In this document: one piece after another, positions 1 to 5,291 of the stretch
Layout of the letters: the number at the start of each line of letters is the position of its first letter
Numbering within the stretch: position 1 is the first letter of the stretch
Assembly: GCA_022562335.1 (NCBI GenBank)
Contig: JADFPM010000096.1
Coordinates: forward strand, 1 to 9,176
Direction of reading: 5' to 3'
Source of the DNA: Chloroflexota bacterium
GTDB lineage: Bacteria; Chloroflexota; Dehalococcoidia; Lucifugimonadales; UBA3495
DNA length: 9,176 bases
Notes under the pieces: generated by a model
Told to the model about the DNA's origin: nothing
The model's input: only the letters and a program-made list of their open reading frames with translations
Database searches by the model: none
Translations under genes and position numbers: made by a program

Positions 1-338
1 ACCTGCACGTTGGAGATGATGTGGCGGACGCGCGAGAACGGCTCCTCACACCAGTGTATGCCGGTGTTTATCTGGCGGACGCGCCCGGCCAGGGTTTCCT
101 TCCCCTCGTCGAACCAGGAGATCTCCGACTCGGAATCGCTGTTCTCCCGGTGCTGCTCGCCGAACTTCACGTTGCGGCGGATGGGCATGTGGTAATGGAT
201 ATCGTCGGCGATCAACTCTATCCATTCGCTGAACCGGCGTTCATCGAGCAACTCCGCTTCCATGTACAGGAACTGCTCGATCTCCCGCTCCAAGAGCAGG
301 CGCTCCAGGGATTGCTCCATCGCACTTGTCAGAGCCAT
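1..338 (-). CDS. Aromatic-ring-hydroxylating dioxygenase beta (small) subunit, N-terminal part
   Basis: Reading the minus strand from the ATG at 338 gives about 112 residues beginning MALTSAMEQSLERLLLERE and still open at the window edge, so the C-terminal part is missing (family members are usually about 160-190 residues). Recognisable family positions are the early EIEQFLYMEAELLDERRF segment, then WIELIADDIHYHMP, and FDEGKETLAGRVRQINTG followed by W-x-EEP-x-SR-x-RH-x-ISNV, the most conserved stretch of this cone-shaped SnoaL/NTF2-like fold. The beta subunit has no metal centre; it assembles with the Rieske alpha subunit (usually alpha3beta3) in the cytoplasm. A GAGGAG ribosome binding site (plus-strand 347-352) sits 8 bases before the ATG and supports this start. 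It lies 122 bases after the 77-residue gene, in the same direction as the alpha gene, which supports one operon. Family assignment is firm; the substrate is unknown. Confidence 0.88.
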   Translation of the reverse strand, partial: MALTSAMEQSLERLLLEREIEQFLYMEAELLDERRFSEWIELIADDIHYHMPIRRNVKFGEQHRENSDSESEISWFDEGKETLAGRVRQINTGIHWCEEPFSRVRHIISNVQ

Positions 339-375
339 GTTCGAAACTCCTCAAACGGATTCTTCACGCCTTCCC

Positions 376-393
376 GCGGGGCACTGGCCCCGC
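376..393 (-). other. GC-rich intercistronic stem-loop
   Basis: A perfect 7-bp inverted repeat, GCGGGGC / GCCCCGC, with a 4-base loop lies between the 77-residue gene and the beta-subunit gene, about 38 bases before the beta start. No T-run follows it on the minus strand, so it does not look like an intrinsic terminator. An mRNA-stability or processing element is a plausible but unproven role. Confidence 0.4.
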
Positions 394-413
394 CGGTGTG
401 TCGATCATGCCGA

Positions 414-437
414 AGGACAACCCTACAGTGTTGTCCT
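414..437 (-). other. Intercistronic stem-loop, 8-bp perfect stem
   Basis: The arms AGGACAAC and GTTGTCCT pair perfectly around an 8-base loop, about 24 bases past the stop of the 77-residue gene on the minus strand. Only two T residues follow the stem, so termination is doubtful. Together with the hairpin at 376-393 it makes a tandem pair within a 122-base spacer. Confidence 0.4.
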
Positions 438-460
438 GCCCCCAGTCTTCCACGGAGCGG

Positions 461-694
461 CTACACCAACGCTATCACGTCGGTGCAGAAGGCCATGTCA
501 TCCTCTCCAACCTTCGAGGGGTCCTCGGGGTGCTCGATGAAGCGGATGAAGATCCAACCCCCGTCCCGAGGGTTGGCGGTGACCTCGGCGATCGCCCCAT
601 TCCGCAGCCTGACCTTGGTCCCTTCCGGGATATCCCGGAGACCCACGGTGTCGTTGATGTTTGAAATGTCCTCGGAACTGCCTTCTTGAACCAT
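461..694 (-). CDS. Unrecognised 77-residue protein between the dioxygenase subunits
   Basis: The product begins MVQEGSSEDISNINDTVGLR and ends in a TAG at 461. I do not recognise a named family. Residues 22-38 (IPEGTKVRLRNGAIAEV) and 45-61 (GGWIFIRFIEHPEDPSK) read as alternating beta-strand segments with Gly/Asn turns, which would suit a small SH3-like beta-barrel; this is inference. There is one Cys (70), no signal peptide and no membrane segment. The start is well supported: GGAGGT at plus-strand 704-709 lies 9 bases before the ATG. It sits between the alpha gene (179 bases upstream) and the beta gene (122 bases downstream) in the same direction, so a role with the oxygenase (assembly, regulation or cofactor handling) is suggested by position only. 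A competing frame in the same place gives a low-complexity Arg/Pro/Ser-rich product and is rejected. Confidence 0.75.
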   Translation of the reverse strand: MVQEGSSEDISNINDTVGLRDIPEGTKVRLRNGAIAEVTANPRDGGWIFIRFIEHPEDPSKVGEDDMAFCTDVIALV

Positions 695-703
695 GGCTCG
701 TCC

Positions 704-709
704 ACCTCC
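704..709 (-). promoter_or_regulatory. Ribosome binding site of the 77-residue gene
   Basis: On the minus strand GGAGGT lies 9 bases before the ATG at 694. This strong site decides the start and argues that this small ORF is translated. Confidence 0.7.
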
Positions 710-727
710 AGGGATGGTTAACTTTCA

Positions 728-775
728 GCGTTCTCGCAAGTTCTTTCGAACGCCTTTACCGCAAAAACCTGCGGT
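728..775 (-). other. Two stem-loops between alpha gene and 77-residue gene
   Basis: GCGTTC (728-733) pairs with GAACGC (748-753), and ACCGCA (758-763) pairs with TGCGGT (770-775) around a 6-base loop. Both are perfect 6-bp arms. On the minus-strand transcript the ACCGCA/TGCGGT hairpin has a T-rich loop but no following T-run, so it is not a clear terminator. Confidence 0.35.
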
Positions 776-784
776 CTGTCTTCT

Positions 785-825
785 CCCCACCCCAAATGCT
801 TCGTCACTTCGTTCTCAGAATGACA
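785..825 (-). repeat. Candidate interspersed repeat of the TGTCATTCTGAG type
   Basis: Read on the minus strand this begins TGTCATTCTGAG, continues with two ACGAAG units (AACGAAGTGACGAAGC), and ends in a G-rich TTGGGGTGGGG tail. It strongly resembles a short intergenic repeat that I recall as high-copy in several environmental bacterial genomes. Only one copy is present in this window, so repeat status rests on recognition and not on a count. It lies in the noncoding gap after the alpha gene, which suits such elements. Confidence 0.45.
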
Positions 826-873
826 TTTTCAAGAAGTCGCCCTTAAGCGCATGAGCAGGGGGTACCACTGCTG

Positions 874-2250
874 CTACTTCTTCCTCACCGGGAATATATC
901 ATCCCAGCTGCCGGCTTCCATAAACTCCATCCACCGGCGGAAGCGGGCCCGCGCGGGCTCTTCGGAGATACGATAGTTGAGGGTCAACCCGGGCATCTGG
1001 TCATCGGTTTCGCCGTGGCCAAGCCCCATCTCAAAGTTGTACGGCAAGCGCTGGGCTATGGTCCCCTTGCTCGCCGGGAAACAGTAGTTCCAGTTCTCCA
1101 TGTCGTCCGATTCGGTCAGGCCGGTGGGACCGCAGTAGCGCATCACATAATGGCGTTGGGCGTCCTTCACCACCTTGGGGGCGTTCCTGTCCACCGGGTA
1201 CAGCCGCCAGCTTTCGGTCATCCCAACCCCGTGGGGATGCCAAGGCAGGATGCGCCAATGGTCTATTATCACGTTGGGAAAGATGCAGAAATGCCCGCCG
1301 CCGTGCCCGCCGGCAGGCAGGTGCTTCCCCGCATACCGCTTCTGCTTTTCCTCGGCGGTCTTGCGGTAGTACTCGTCAACCTCTGGTATGGTCTGCCAGG
1401 TGTCGGTATGAGAAGGCGCCCCGGTCTGGTCATAGATGGTGTTTTGGCCCCCGTGACCCAGATCGTGGTCGCCCACGCTGTACGACCTGGAAGGAAACGG
1501 TGTCCTCATAGGGGACCGGCTGCCACCCTCCATCGCCCCCTGGGGGCCGATGGCCGCGACATTCACGGACCGGTGGGTCATCGCCGCGTGGGCGGCATCC
1601 CCGGCAAAGCTGAACCCTGGGAACTTCCAGTTGGTTGGGATGCGCCACTTGACGACGGGGTTGAACAACTCCACCCCGTTGTCGGCGCCGTCGGTGCTCT
1701 GAAAACAGTGCCGGATGCTGGGAGCATACGCGCCCACATAGTCCTCAAAGGAGGGCGCCTTAGGGTCCCACGTCGCCCAGATGGACCCGTAGTAGTTGCA
1801 CATCTGGGCCACCTCGTGCAGACCCCATTTGCTCTTGTCCAACTCGCCGTGATACGCCGCGTCATAGTAGGGCACCCCCACCAGCCGGCCATCGGTGTCA
1901 TAGCTCCAACCGTGGAACGGACAGGTGAAGACCAGGGTGTTGCCATCGTCATAGCGGCACACCTTCATCCCCTTGTGCCGGCACGAGTTCAGGAAAATGT
2001 GCAGCCGCTTGTCGCGGCGGTCGCGCACCAGGATGACTTCCTCTTCGCCCATGCGGGACACCACGAAATCGCCTGGATTGGGCACCTGGCTCTCGTGGCC
2101 AATAAAAAGCCACGCCCGGGCAAAGATCTGTTCCAGCTCCTGACGATAGATATCCTCGTTGACGTAGATCTCCCTGCCGACCAGGCCGCGGTCAAGATCG
2201 ATGAGGGCGCTGAGTGAACGGTCCCCGTTTGAGTGGACAAAAGATGCCAT
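874..2250 (-). CDS. Rieske aromatic-ring-hydroxylating dioxygenase, alpha (large) subunit
   Basis: The 458-residue product is full length for the family. The N-terminal Rieske domain binds a [2Fe-2S] cluster through C90-x-H92 and C110-x2-H113 (CRH, then CPFHGW). The catalytic domain carries NWK (207-209), then D218-x2-H221-x4-H226 (GDAAHAAMTH), the arrangement of the mononuclear-iron site and bridging Asp in naphthalene/biphenyl dioxygenases; D382 or D383 in ESDDMENW is the likely third iron ligand. All key residues are present, so it should be active in adding O2 to an aromatic or related ring, with electrons from a ferredoxin/reductase not encoded here. The start at 2250 follows AGGAGG (2258-2263) by 7 bases, and the N-terminus aligns with family members. 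The beta subunit lies downstream on the same strand, and an aldo/keto reductase gene upstream. The substrate cannot be inferred. Confidence 0.93.
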   Translation of the reverse strand: MASFVHSNGDRSLSALIDLDRGLVGREIYVNEDIYRQELEQIFARAWLFIGHESQVPNPGDFVVSRMGEEEVILVRDRRDKRLHIFLNSCRHKGMKVCRYDDGNTLVFTCPFHGWSYDTDGRLVGVPYYDAAYHGELDKSKWGLHEVAQMCNYYGSIWATWDPKAPSFEDYVGAYAPSIRHCFQSTDGADNGVELFNPVVKWRIPTNWKFPGFSFAGDAAHAAMTHRSVNVAAIGPQGAMEGGSRSPMRTPFPSRSYSVGDHDLGHGGQNTIYDQTGAPSHTDTWQTIPEVDEYYRKTAEEKQKRYAGKHLPAGGHGGGHFCIFPNVIIDHWRILPWHPHGVGMTESWRLYPVDRNAPKVVKDAQRHYVMRYCGPTGLTESDDMENWNYCFPASKGTIAQRLPYNFEMGLGHGETDDQMPGLTLNYRISEEPARARFRRWMEFMEAGSWDDIFPVRKK

Positions 2251-2257
2251 GGCTCGT

Positions 2258-2263
2258 CCTCCT
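2258..2263 (-). promoter_or_regulatory. Ribosome binding site of the oxygenase alpha gene
   Basis: A perfect AGGAGG on the minus strand sits 7 bases before the ATG at 2250. The 13 bases ccatggctcgtcc (2247-2259, plus strand) around the start are identical to those around the start of the 77-residue gene (691-703). Confidence 0.75.
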
Positions 2264-2337
2264 GTTCGGATCGACTCCCAAGCGGCCCAGATGGGACCAC
2301 TATGTTGCCCTTGGCCGATATCGGGTATGTGGGGCCT

Positions 2338-2388
2338 TTGATATCAGTATTGACGGAAAGGCTACAACAGCGATTTGAACGACGTCAA
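2338..2388 (-). promoter_or_regulatory. Possible promoter(s) ahead of the oxygenase alpha gene
   Basis: On the minus strand TTGACG (plus 2383-2388) is followed after 18 bases by TAGCCT (2359-2364), and TTGTAG (2362-2367) is followed after 18 bases by TATCAA (2338-2343). Neither is a strong sigma70 match. They lie in the 209-base gap after the aldo/keto reductase gene, so the oxygenase could have its own promoter. Two short palindromes, CCGATATCGG (2315-2324) and TGATATCA (2339-2346), lie close by. Confidence 0.25.
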
Positions 2389-2459
2389 CCAGGATTTCGG
2401 TTTCGGCCCATGAATCGCCCGCATTCACCGTCCGGCCAACCGGCGCGCTGGGGAACGGC

Positions 2460-3500
2460 TCAGGCCGGCAGGCCGAAATTGGCGCGCCAGACCGTCTCCA
2501 GCCTGGCCATGTTCTGTTCGGAGAGCGGACCTCTTCCCGAGCATGCCGCCATCTCCTCCACCTGCTCTTGGTCAGAGAAGCCGCCCAGGACCGTGGTCAC
2601 GCCCTCTAAGGATAGGACGAACCGCATGGCGGCCTCGGCAAGGTTGTGGTCTTCAGTCTGAGATTCGGGATTGAGCTTTCGCGAGAGAAAGCTGACGGCC
2701 CTGGCCCGCCGCACCCCGGTCTCTTGGACATCAGGGGAGCGGGCGCCACCGGCCATCGGGTGGCCAGACCCACCGGCGAGGGCGTTTTCGTTCAGGAAGC
2801 CCCCGGCCAACGGGCTATAGATGGCGGCGCCAACGCCATGGGTGGCAGCGTAGCCAAGTATCCCGTTGTAGTCGTGCTCTACATCCATACCATACGGCTT
2901 TGCGGCGGCGGAGGGATTGAGCAGGTTGACCGAAACGTTGATCAAGCTGAATACGCCGGTATCGATCAATCTCTGGACCGCGGGGTAGTCGTTGCCCCGG
3001 GTGATGAAGCCGATGAACCGTGCCTTGCCGCTGCGCTGGACCCGCTGGAGCCCCTCCAACGCCCCGCCGGCGCGCAGGTAGTCCTCGATCCACAAATGAG
3101 TGTAGGAACGTCCGGTCTGCTCGGGCCGCTCCATGACGGGGCCGTTATGGAGCTGCAAAAAGTCCACATAGTCCACGCCCAGCCGCTGGAGGCTCTGGTC
3201 CACCGAGCGGACGATGTGCCCCGCGATGTCGCCAAGGTCCTCTGCCCGGACCTCTACCTTGGTGGTGATATAGGGACGCGCTCCCAGGTCTTTCAGCGCC
3301 CGGCCCAGGTTGGTCTCTGAAACGCCGTCGCCGTAGTCCGGGGCCTCATCAAAATAGTTGATGCCCAGTTCGAGGGCCCTGCCGATGGCTTCCCGCTGCT
3401 GTTCGGGAGTCCCCCTGACCATCAATCCGGCGTTGCCCCCGCAACCAAAGGCTATCTCGGACACCCGGACACCGGTGTTGCCCAAATCCCGATAGTTCAC
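2460..3500 (-). CDS. Aldo/keto reductase family oxidoreductase
   Basis: The 346-residue TIM-barrel protein starts (M)NYRDLGNTGVRVSEIAFGCG, typical of NAD(P)H-dependent aldo/keto reductases. The catalytic tetrad is intact: D51 and Y56 in NYFDEAPDYGDG, K81 in ITTKVE, and H118 in DFLQLHNG. The C-terminal part has the family's AMRFVLSLEGVTTVLGGFSDQEQVEE region, which contacts the cofactor. It should reduce a carbonyl (or oxidise an alcohol) in the cytoplasm. The start is a GTG at 3498-3500, with GGAG 8 bases upstream on the minus strand; it fits the family N-terminus and no better ATG exists nearby. It is first of four genes on this strand, 209 bases ahead of the dioxygenase alpha gene, so a shared catabolic role is plausible but the gap is wide. 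The exact subfamily and substrate are not assignable. Confidence 0.9.
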   Translation of the reverse strand: MNYRDLGNTGVRVSEIAFGCGGNAGLMVRGTPEQQREAIGRALELGINYFDEAPDYGDGVSETNLGRALKDLGARPYITTKVEVRAEDLGDIAGHIVRSVDQSLQRLGVDYVDFLQLHNGPVMERPEQTGRSYTHLWIEDYLRAGGALEGLQRVQRSGKARFIGFITRGNDYPAVQRLIDTGVFSLINVSVNLLNPSAAAKPYGMDVEHDYNGILGYAATHGVGAAIYSPLAGGFLNENALAGGSGHPMAGGARSPDVQETGVRRARAVSFLSRKLNPESQTEDHNLAEAAMRFVLSLEGVTTVLGGFSDQEQVEEMAACSGRGPLSEQNMARLETVWRANFGLPA

Positions 3501-3596
3501 CTTACACTCTCCAGTGAGACCGATAACGCATCGGACCGCTGCTTACCTCTGTCAAACCGCCGTCAGTGTCCGGAATCCCAGAATACCCAAATACCC

Positions 3597-3620
3597 ATCT
3601 AGGGCTGGGGCCGCCTAGAT
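3597..3620. repeat. Inverted repeat ATCTAGG / CCTAGAT
   Basis: Perfect 7-bp arms (3597-3603 and 3614-3620) are separated by 10 bases (GCTGGGGCCG). It lies about 100 bases upstream of the aldo/keto reductase start in the divergent region. It may be an operator or a stem-loop; nothing else indicates which. Confidence 0.4.
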
Positions 3621-3748
3621 CGAGAAGTCCAATTTGGGGATATCGGGGACCGGTCCGGCGGGATGCCTGGAGTTTACCTTCGCCTCCAGAGAACGGTCAA
3701 CCGTTTTCCGCGGCCTTCGGTTACGACATTTGCCCGGCCGCGGCGGGT

Positions 3749-3777
3749 TTGACACGCTGGAATCTATGATATATCTC
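3749..3777 (+). promoter_or_regulatory. Possible sigma70 promoter for msrA
   Basis: A perfect -35 box TTGACA (3749-3754) is followed after 17 bases by TATCTC (3772-3777), or after 15 bases by TATATC (3770-3775). The -35 is good and the -10 is weak. It points toward msrA, about 180 bases upstream, and would place the inverted repeat at 3812-3846 in the 5' leader. Confidence 0.35.
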
Positions 3778-3811
3778 CGATTCCCACAGCCATCGGGACA
3801 CGGGGACGAAA

Positions 3812-3846
3812 CAAAGTGTTTTTGGCGGCCCAACAAACACACTTTG
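3812..3846. repeat. 13-bp inverted repeat upstream of msrA
   Basis: The arms CAAAGTGTTTTTG (3812-3824) and CAAACACACTTTG (3834-3846) are inverted copies with one mismatch, around a 9-base centre (GCGGCCCAA). It is immediately followed by a CCGG-repeat palindrome (3847-3858). Placed about 110 bases before msrA and downstream of its candidate promoter, it could be a repressor operator or a leader hairpin. Confidence 0.5.
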
Positions 3847-3955
3847 CCGGCCGGCCGGACAGGCCTCCTCACCGGAGCGGCTCGTTTTTCCCAGTGGACA
3901 TGTCTGTCCTGCCGGGATATCTTGAATTCATGGAAATAAGGCGATGGGAGATAAT

Positions 3956-4498
3956 ATGGTAGAAACGAAAGACGAGATCACGGTGTTCGGGGGAGGCTGT
4001 TTCTGGTGCACCGAAGCGGTCTTTTCCGAACTTAAAGGCGTGGTGTCGGTCGTACCCGGCTATGCGGGAGGCCACGTGGCAAATCCCACCTATCAACAGG
4101 TATGCACCGACGAGACCGGCCACGCGGAAGTGATAAGGATCCGGTTCGACCCAGAGCAGGTAACCTTCGATCGCCTTCTAGAGGTATTCTTTGCGACCCA
4201 CGACCCCACCACGCTGAATCGCCAAGGGGCGGATAGAGGGACCCACTACCGCTCTCTCATACTTTATGCCAACGACGACCAAAAACATCAGGCGGAGGCA
4301 TTCATCAAAGGGCTTGATGGTTCCGGCGCCAAAGGCGGTCCCATCGTCACCGAGGTCGCGAAACTGGATGGTTTTTACGAAGCCGAGGAGGACCATAAGC
4401 AGTTCTATATGAACAATCCGGACATGATGTATTGCCAGATTGTCATCGACCCCAAGATGGCGAAGTTCCGAGGCGAGTTTGCCCAGCACATCCGTTGA
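3956..4498 (+). CDS. msrA: Peptide methionine sulfoxide reductase MsrA
   Basis: The enzyme reduces methionine-S-sulfoxide in proteins or as free amino acid, repairing oxidative damage with thioredoxin as usual donor. From the start chosen here the product is 180 residues. The hallmark GGGCFWC motif places the catalytic Cys at residue 15 (second Cys at 18). Other family segments are GYAGGHVANPTYQQVCTDETGHAEV, HDPTTLNRQGADRGTHYRS, and near the end FYEAEEDHKQFY and YCQIVIDPKMAKFR. It lacks a signal peptide, so it is cytoplasmic, and no MsrB domain is fused. An in-frame ATG at 3944 would add MGDN, but the GGGAG at 3946-3950 sits 5 bases before the ATG at 3956, so the latter is preferred. It appears to be a single gene, divergent from the reductase/oxygenase genes; no functional link to its neighbours is evident. 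Confidence 0.95.
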   Translation: MVETKDEITVFGGGCFWCTEAVFSELKGVVSVVPGYAGGHVANPTYQQVCTDETGHAEVIRIRFDPEQVTFDRLLEVFFATHDPTTLNRQGADRGTHYRSLILYANDDQKHQAEAFIKGLDGSGAKGGPIVTEVAKLDGFYEAEEDHKQFYMNNPDMMYCQIVIDPKMAKFRGEFAQHIR

Positions 4499-4513
4499 CC
4501 GGGAATAGGGTCT

Positions 4514-4542
4514 CCAAGGCGCGCACCAAATGGGGCGCTTGG
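4514..4542 (+). terminator. Weak hairpin after msrA, possible terminator
   Basis: CCAAG (4514-4518) plus CGC pairs with GCG plus CTTGG (up to 4542), giving about 8 bp with one bulged G, starting 16 bases after the msrA stop. No T-run follows (ccatgcc), so an intrinsic terminator is doubtful. Confidence 0.25.
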
Positions 4543-4568
4543 CCATGCCACCGCGGAAAGGAGGTCAG

Positions 4569-4610
4569 ATGGGTCTGGGCAAAGCTGCCGGCCCCGGACG
4601 GCCCGTGTAG
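4569..4610 (+). CDS. Possible 13-codon mini-ORF with full Shine-Dalgarno
   Basis: AAAGGAGGT at 4557-4565 is a full-length match to the anti-Shine-Dalgarno end of 16S rRNA and sits 3 bases before an ATG at 4569. The ORF encodes only MGLGKAAGPGRPV before a TAG at 4608-4610. It could be a leader peptide, the remnant start of a lost gene, or chance. No attenuator-type codon run is present. The coding status is uncertain; the ribosome binding site itself is plain to see. Confidence 0.2.
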   Translation: MGLGKAAGPGRPV

Positions 4611-4661
4611 TCCTTCTTTCAATGTTTCCCTGACAAGCTACAGTCCCATCGCAAAATCTTT

Positions 4662-4693
4662 GGGTAACACCGGCTTATTTAAGCGCATTACCC
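4662..4693. repeat. Nested inverted repeat abutting the 4695 promoter
   Basis: The outer arms GGGTAA (4662-4667) and TTACCC (4688-4693) enclose inner arms GCTTA (4673-4677) and TAAGC (4680-4684); the centres are within one base of each other. The outer arm ends one base before the TTGACA box at 4695. The position suits an operator or activator site, or a hairpin terminating upstream transcription, though only TTT follows. Confidence 0.45.
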
Positions 4694-4694
4694 T

Positions 4695-4723
4695 TTGACA
4701 TGTTTTCGTAACAATACTACTAT
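4695..4723 (+). promoter_or_regulatory. Sigma70-type promoter, TTGACA-N17-TACTAT
   Basis: A consensus -35 (TTGACA, 4695-4700), optimal 17-base spacing and a -10 with four of six matches including T1, A2 and T6 (TACTAT, 4718-4723) make this the best promoter candidate in the window. Transcription would begin near 4730. The next large plus-strand gene starts about 560 bases on, implying a long untranslated leader. Confidence 0.5.
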
Positions 4724-4900
4724 GTGCCTGCAGTTTTTAAATCATCATTGAGGTAACGATACCTGTGCAATAGCCCGCCGGCATACGAGCATATGGTTGT
4801 AAAAATATTCGCGTTCATCCGGTTTCACCACCCTGTTTCCGTTCGTGTCCTGCCTGCCGGTTCATAACCAACCAAATGGTGTCCAAGCGAAAATAGGATT

Positions 4901-4939
4901 CCCAGTACAGACTTGGGAGCAGGTCACCCAACCGTGACC
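4901..4939 (+). other. Two adjacent hairpins in the presumed leader
   Basis: CCCAGT pairs with ACT(T)GGG (4901-4917, tetraloop ACAG, one bulged T). Four bases later GGTCAC pairs perfectly with GTGACC (4922-4939, 6-base loop CCAACC). Close spacing suggests a folded RNA element downstream of the 4695 promoter. It does not match any riboswitch class I recognise. Confidence 0.35.
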
Positions 4940-5291
4940 GCAGCCAACAGAGCCAGTTCCTATGACCGTACCGATCATTTTTATAACTCTACGGCCTCCC
5001 AAAAAATCCGCGAATCTTCGCCTGCAACCGGCCTTCCGTTGTTTGGCCGGCCTGAAGGGGGCTTTTCATCCGCTGTTCTCCACCCAGCCTTTTCGCCGGA
5101 CTTCGCCGGTCACTTCGATCGATTGCCGGACGGAACCGTGGCGTCCGGGTATCTCTTCGATGACGCCAAAATCTAACGCACGGCCCTTATGGGCTTACGT
5201 GACCCGATATGGATGATCGAGTCCGCGTTCACCACATCGGGCCAGTCCTGCTATCAAAGGGCTCTGCCCCGTTCTTTGCCGGGTTAAGCCG

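Larger units (their letters stand above)
3501..3955. other. Divergent intergenic region, no gene seen
   Basis: This stretch of 455 bases separates the minus-strand aldo/keto reductase from plus-strand msrA. I see no convincing coding frame. It contains a TTGACA on each strand (plus 3749-3754; minus, plus-strand coordinates 3550-3555), an inverted repeat at 3597-3620, a long imperfect inverted repeat at 3812-3846, and a CCGG-repeat palindrome at 3847-3858. It most likely holds promoters for both directions. Confidence 0.6.
4499..5291. other. Long stretch without a convincing gene
   Basis: About 790 bases lie between msrA and the large surface-protein ORF. ORFs of 84-88 codons here lack ribosome binding sites and resemble nothing I know. 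The stretch does hold a hairpin after msrA (4514-4542), a mini-ORF with a full Shine-Dalgarno (4557-4610), a nested inverted repeat (4662-4693), a good sigma70 promoter (4695-4723) and two adjacent small hairpins (4901-4939). The portion about 4640-4830 is clearly more AT-rich than the genes, in keeping with a regulatory region. A long 5' leader for the downstream gene is the simplest reading. Confidence 0.6.

Noticed and set aside
625..638. 14-bp perfect palindrome CCGGGATATCCCGG
   Set aside because: It lies within the 77-codon gene and GATATC-centred palindromes recur in the window, so it is probably coding coincidence.
21..689. Plus-strand 222-residue ORF across the beta gene and the 77-residue gene
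   Set aside because: It overlaps two supported minus-strand genes, has no ribosome binding site and no recognisable domain.
1015..2217. Plus-strand 400-residue ORF opposite the oxygenase alpha gene
   Set aside because: It is the antisense of a confirmed gene with intact Rieske and iron-binding motifs. Its product is rich in Val, Gly, Arg and His with no recognisable domain.
2646..3320. Plus-strand 224-residue ORF opposite the aldo/keto reductase
   Set aside because: It is antisense to a gene with a complete catalytic tetrad and reads as an artefact of high GC.
4432..4698. 88-codon ORF starting inside msrA
   Set aside because: It begins within msrA in another frame, has no ribosome binding site, and its product (Arg/Pro/Ser/Trp-rich) is not recognisable.
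4913..5216. Overlapping 84-87 codon ORFs on the plus strand
   Set aside because: There are two open frames in the same place, starting TTG and ATG without ribosome binding sites, and the composition is not protein-like. They were treated as leader sequence.
4730..5290. Known riboswitch (c-di-GMP, c-di-AMP and others)
   Set aside because: I looked for conserved core motifs and found none that match; only unclassified hairpins are visible.
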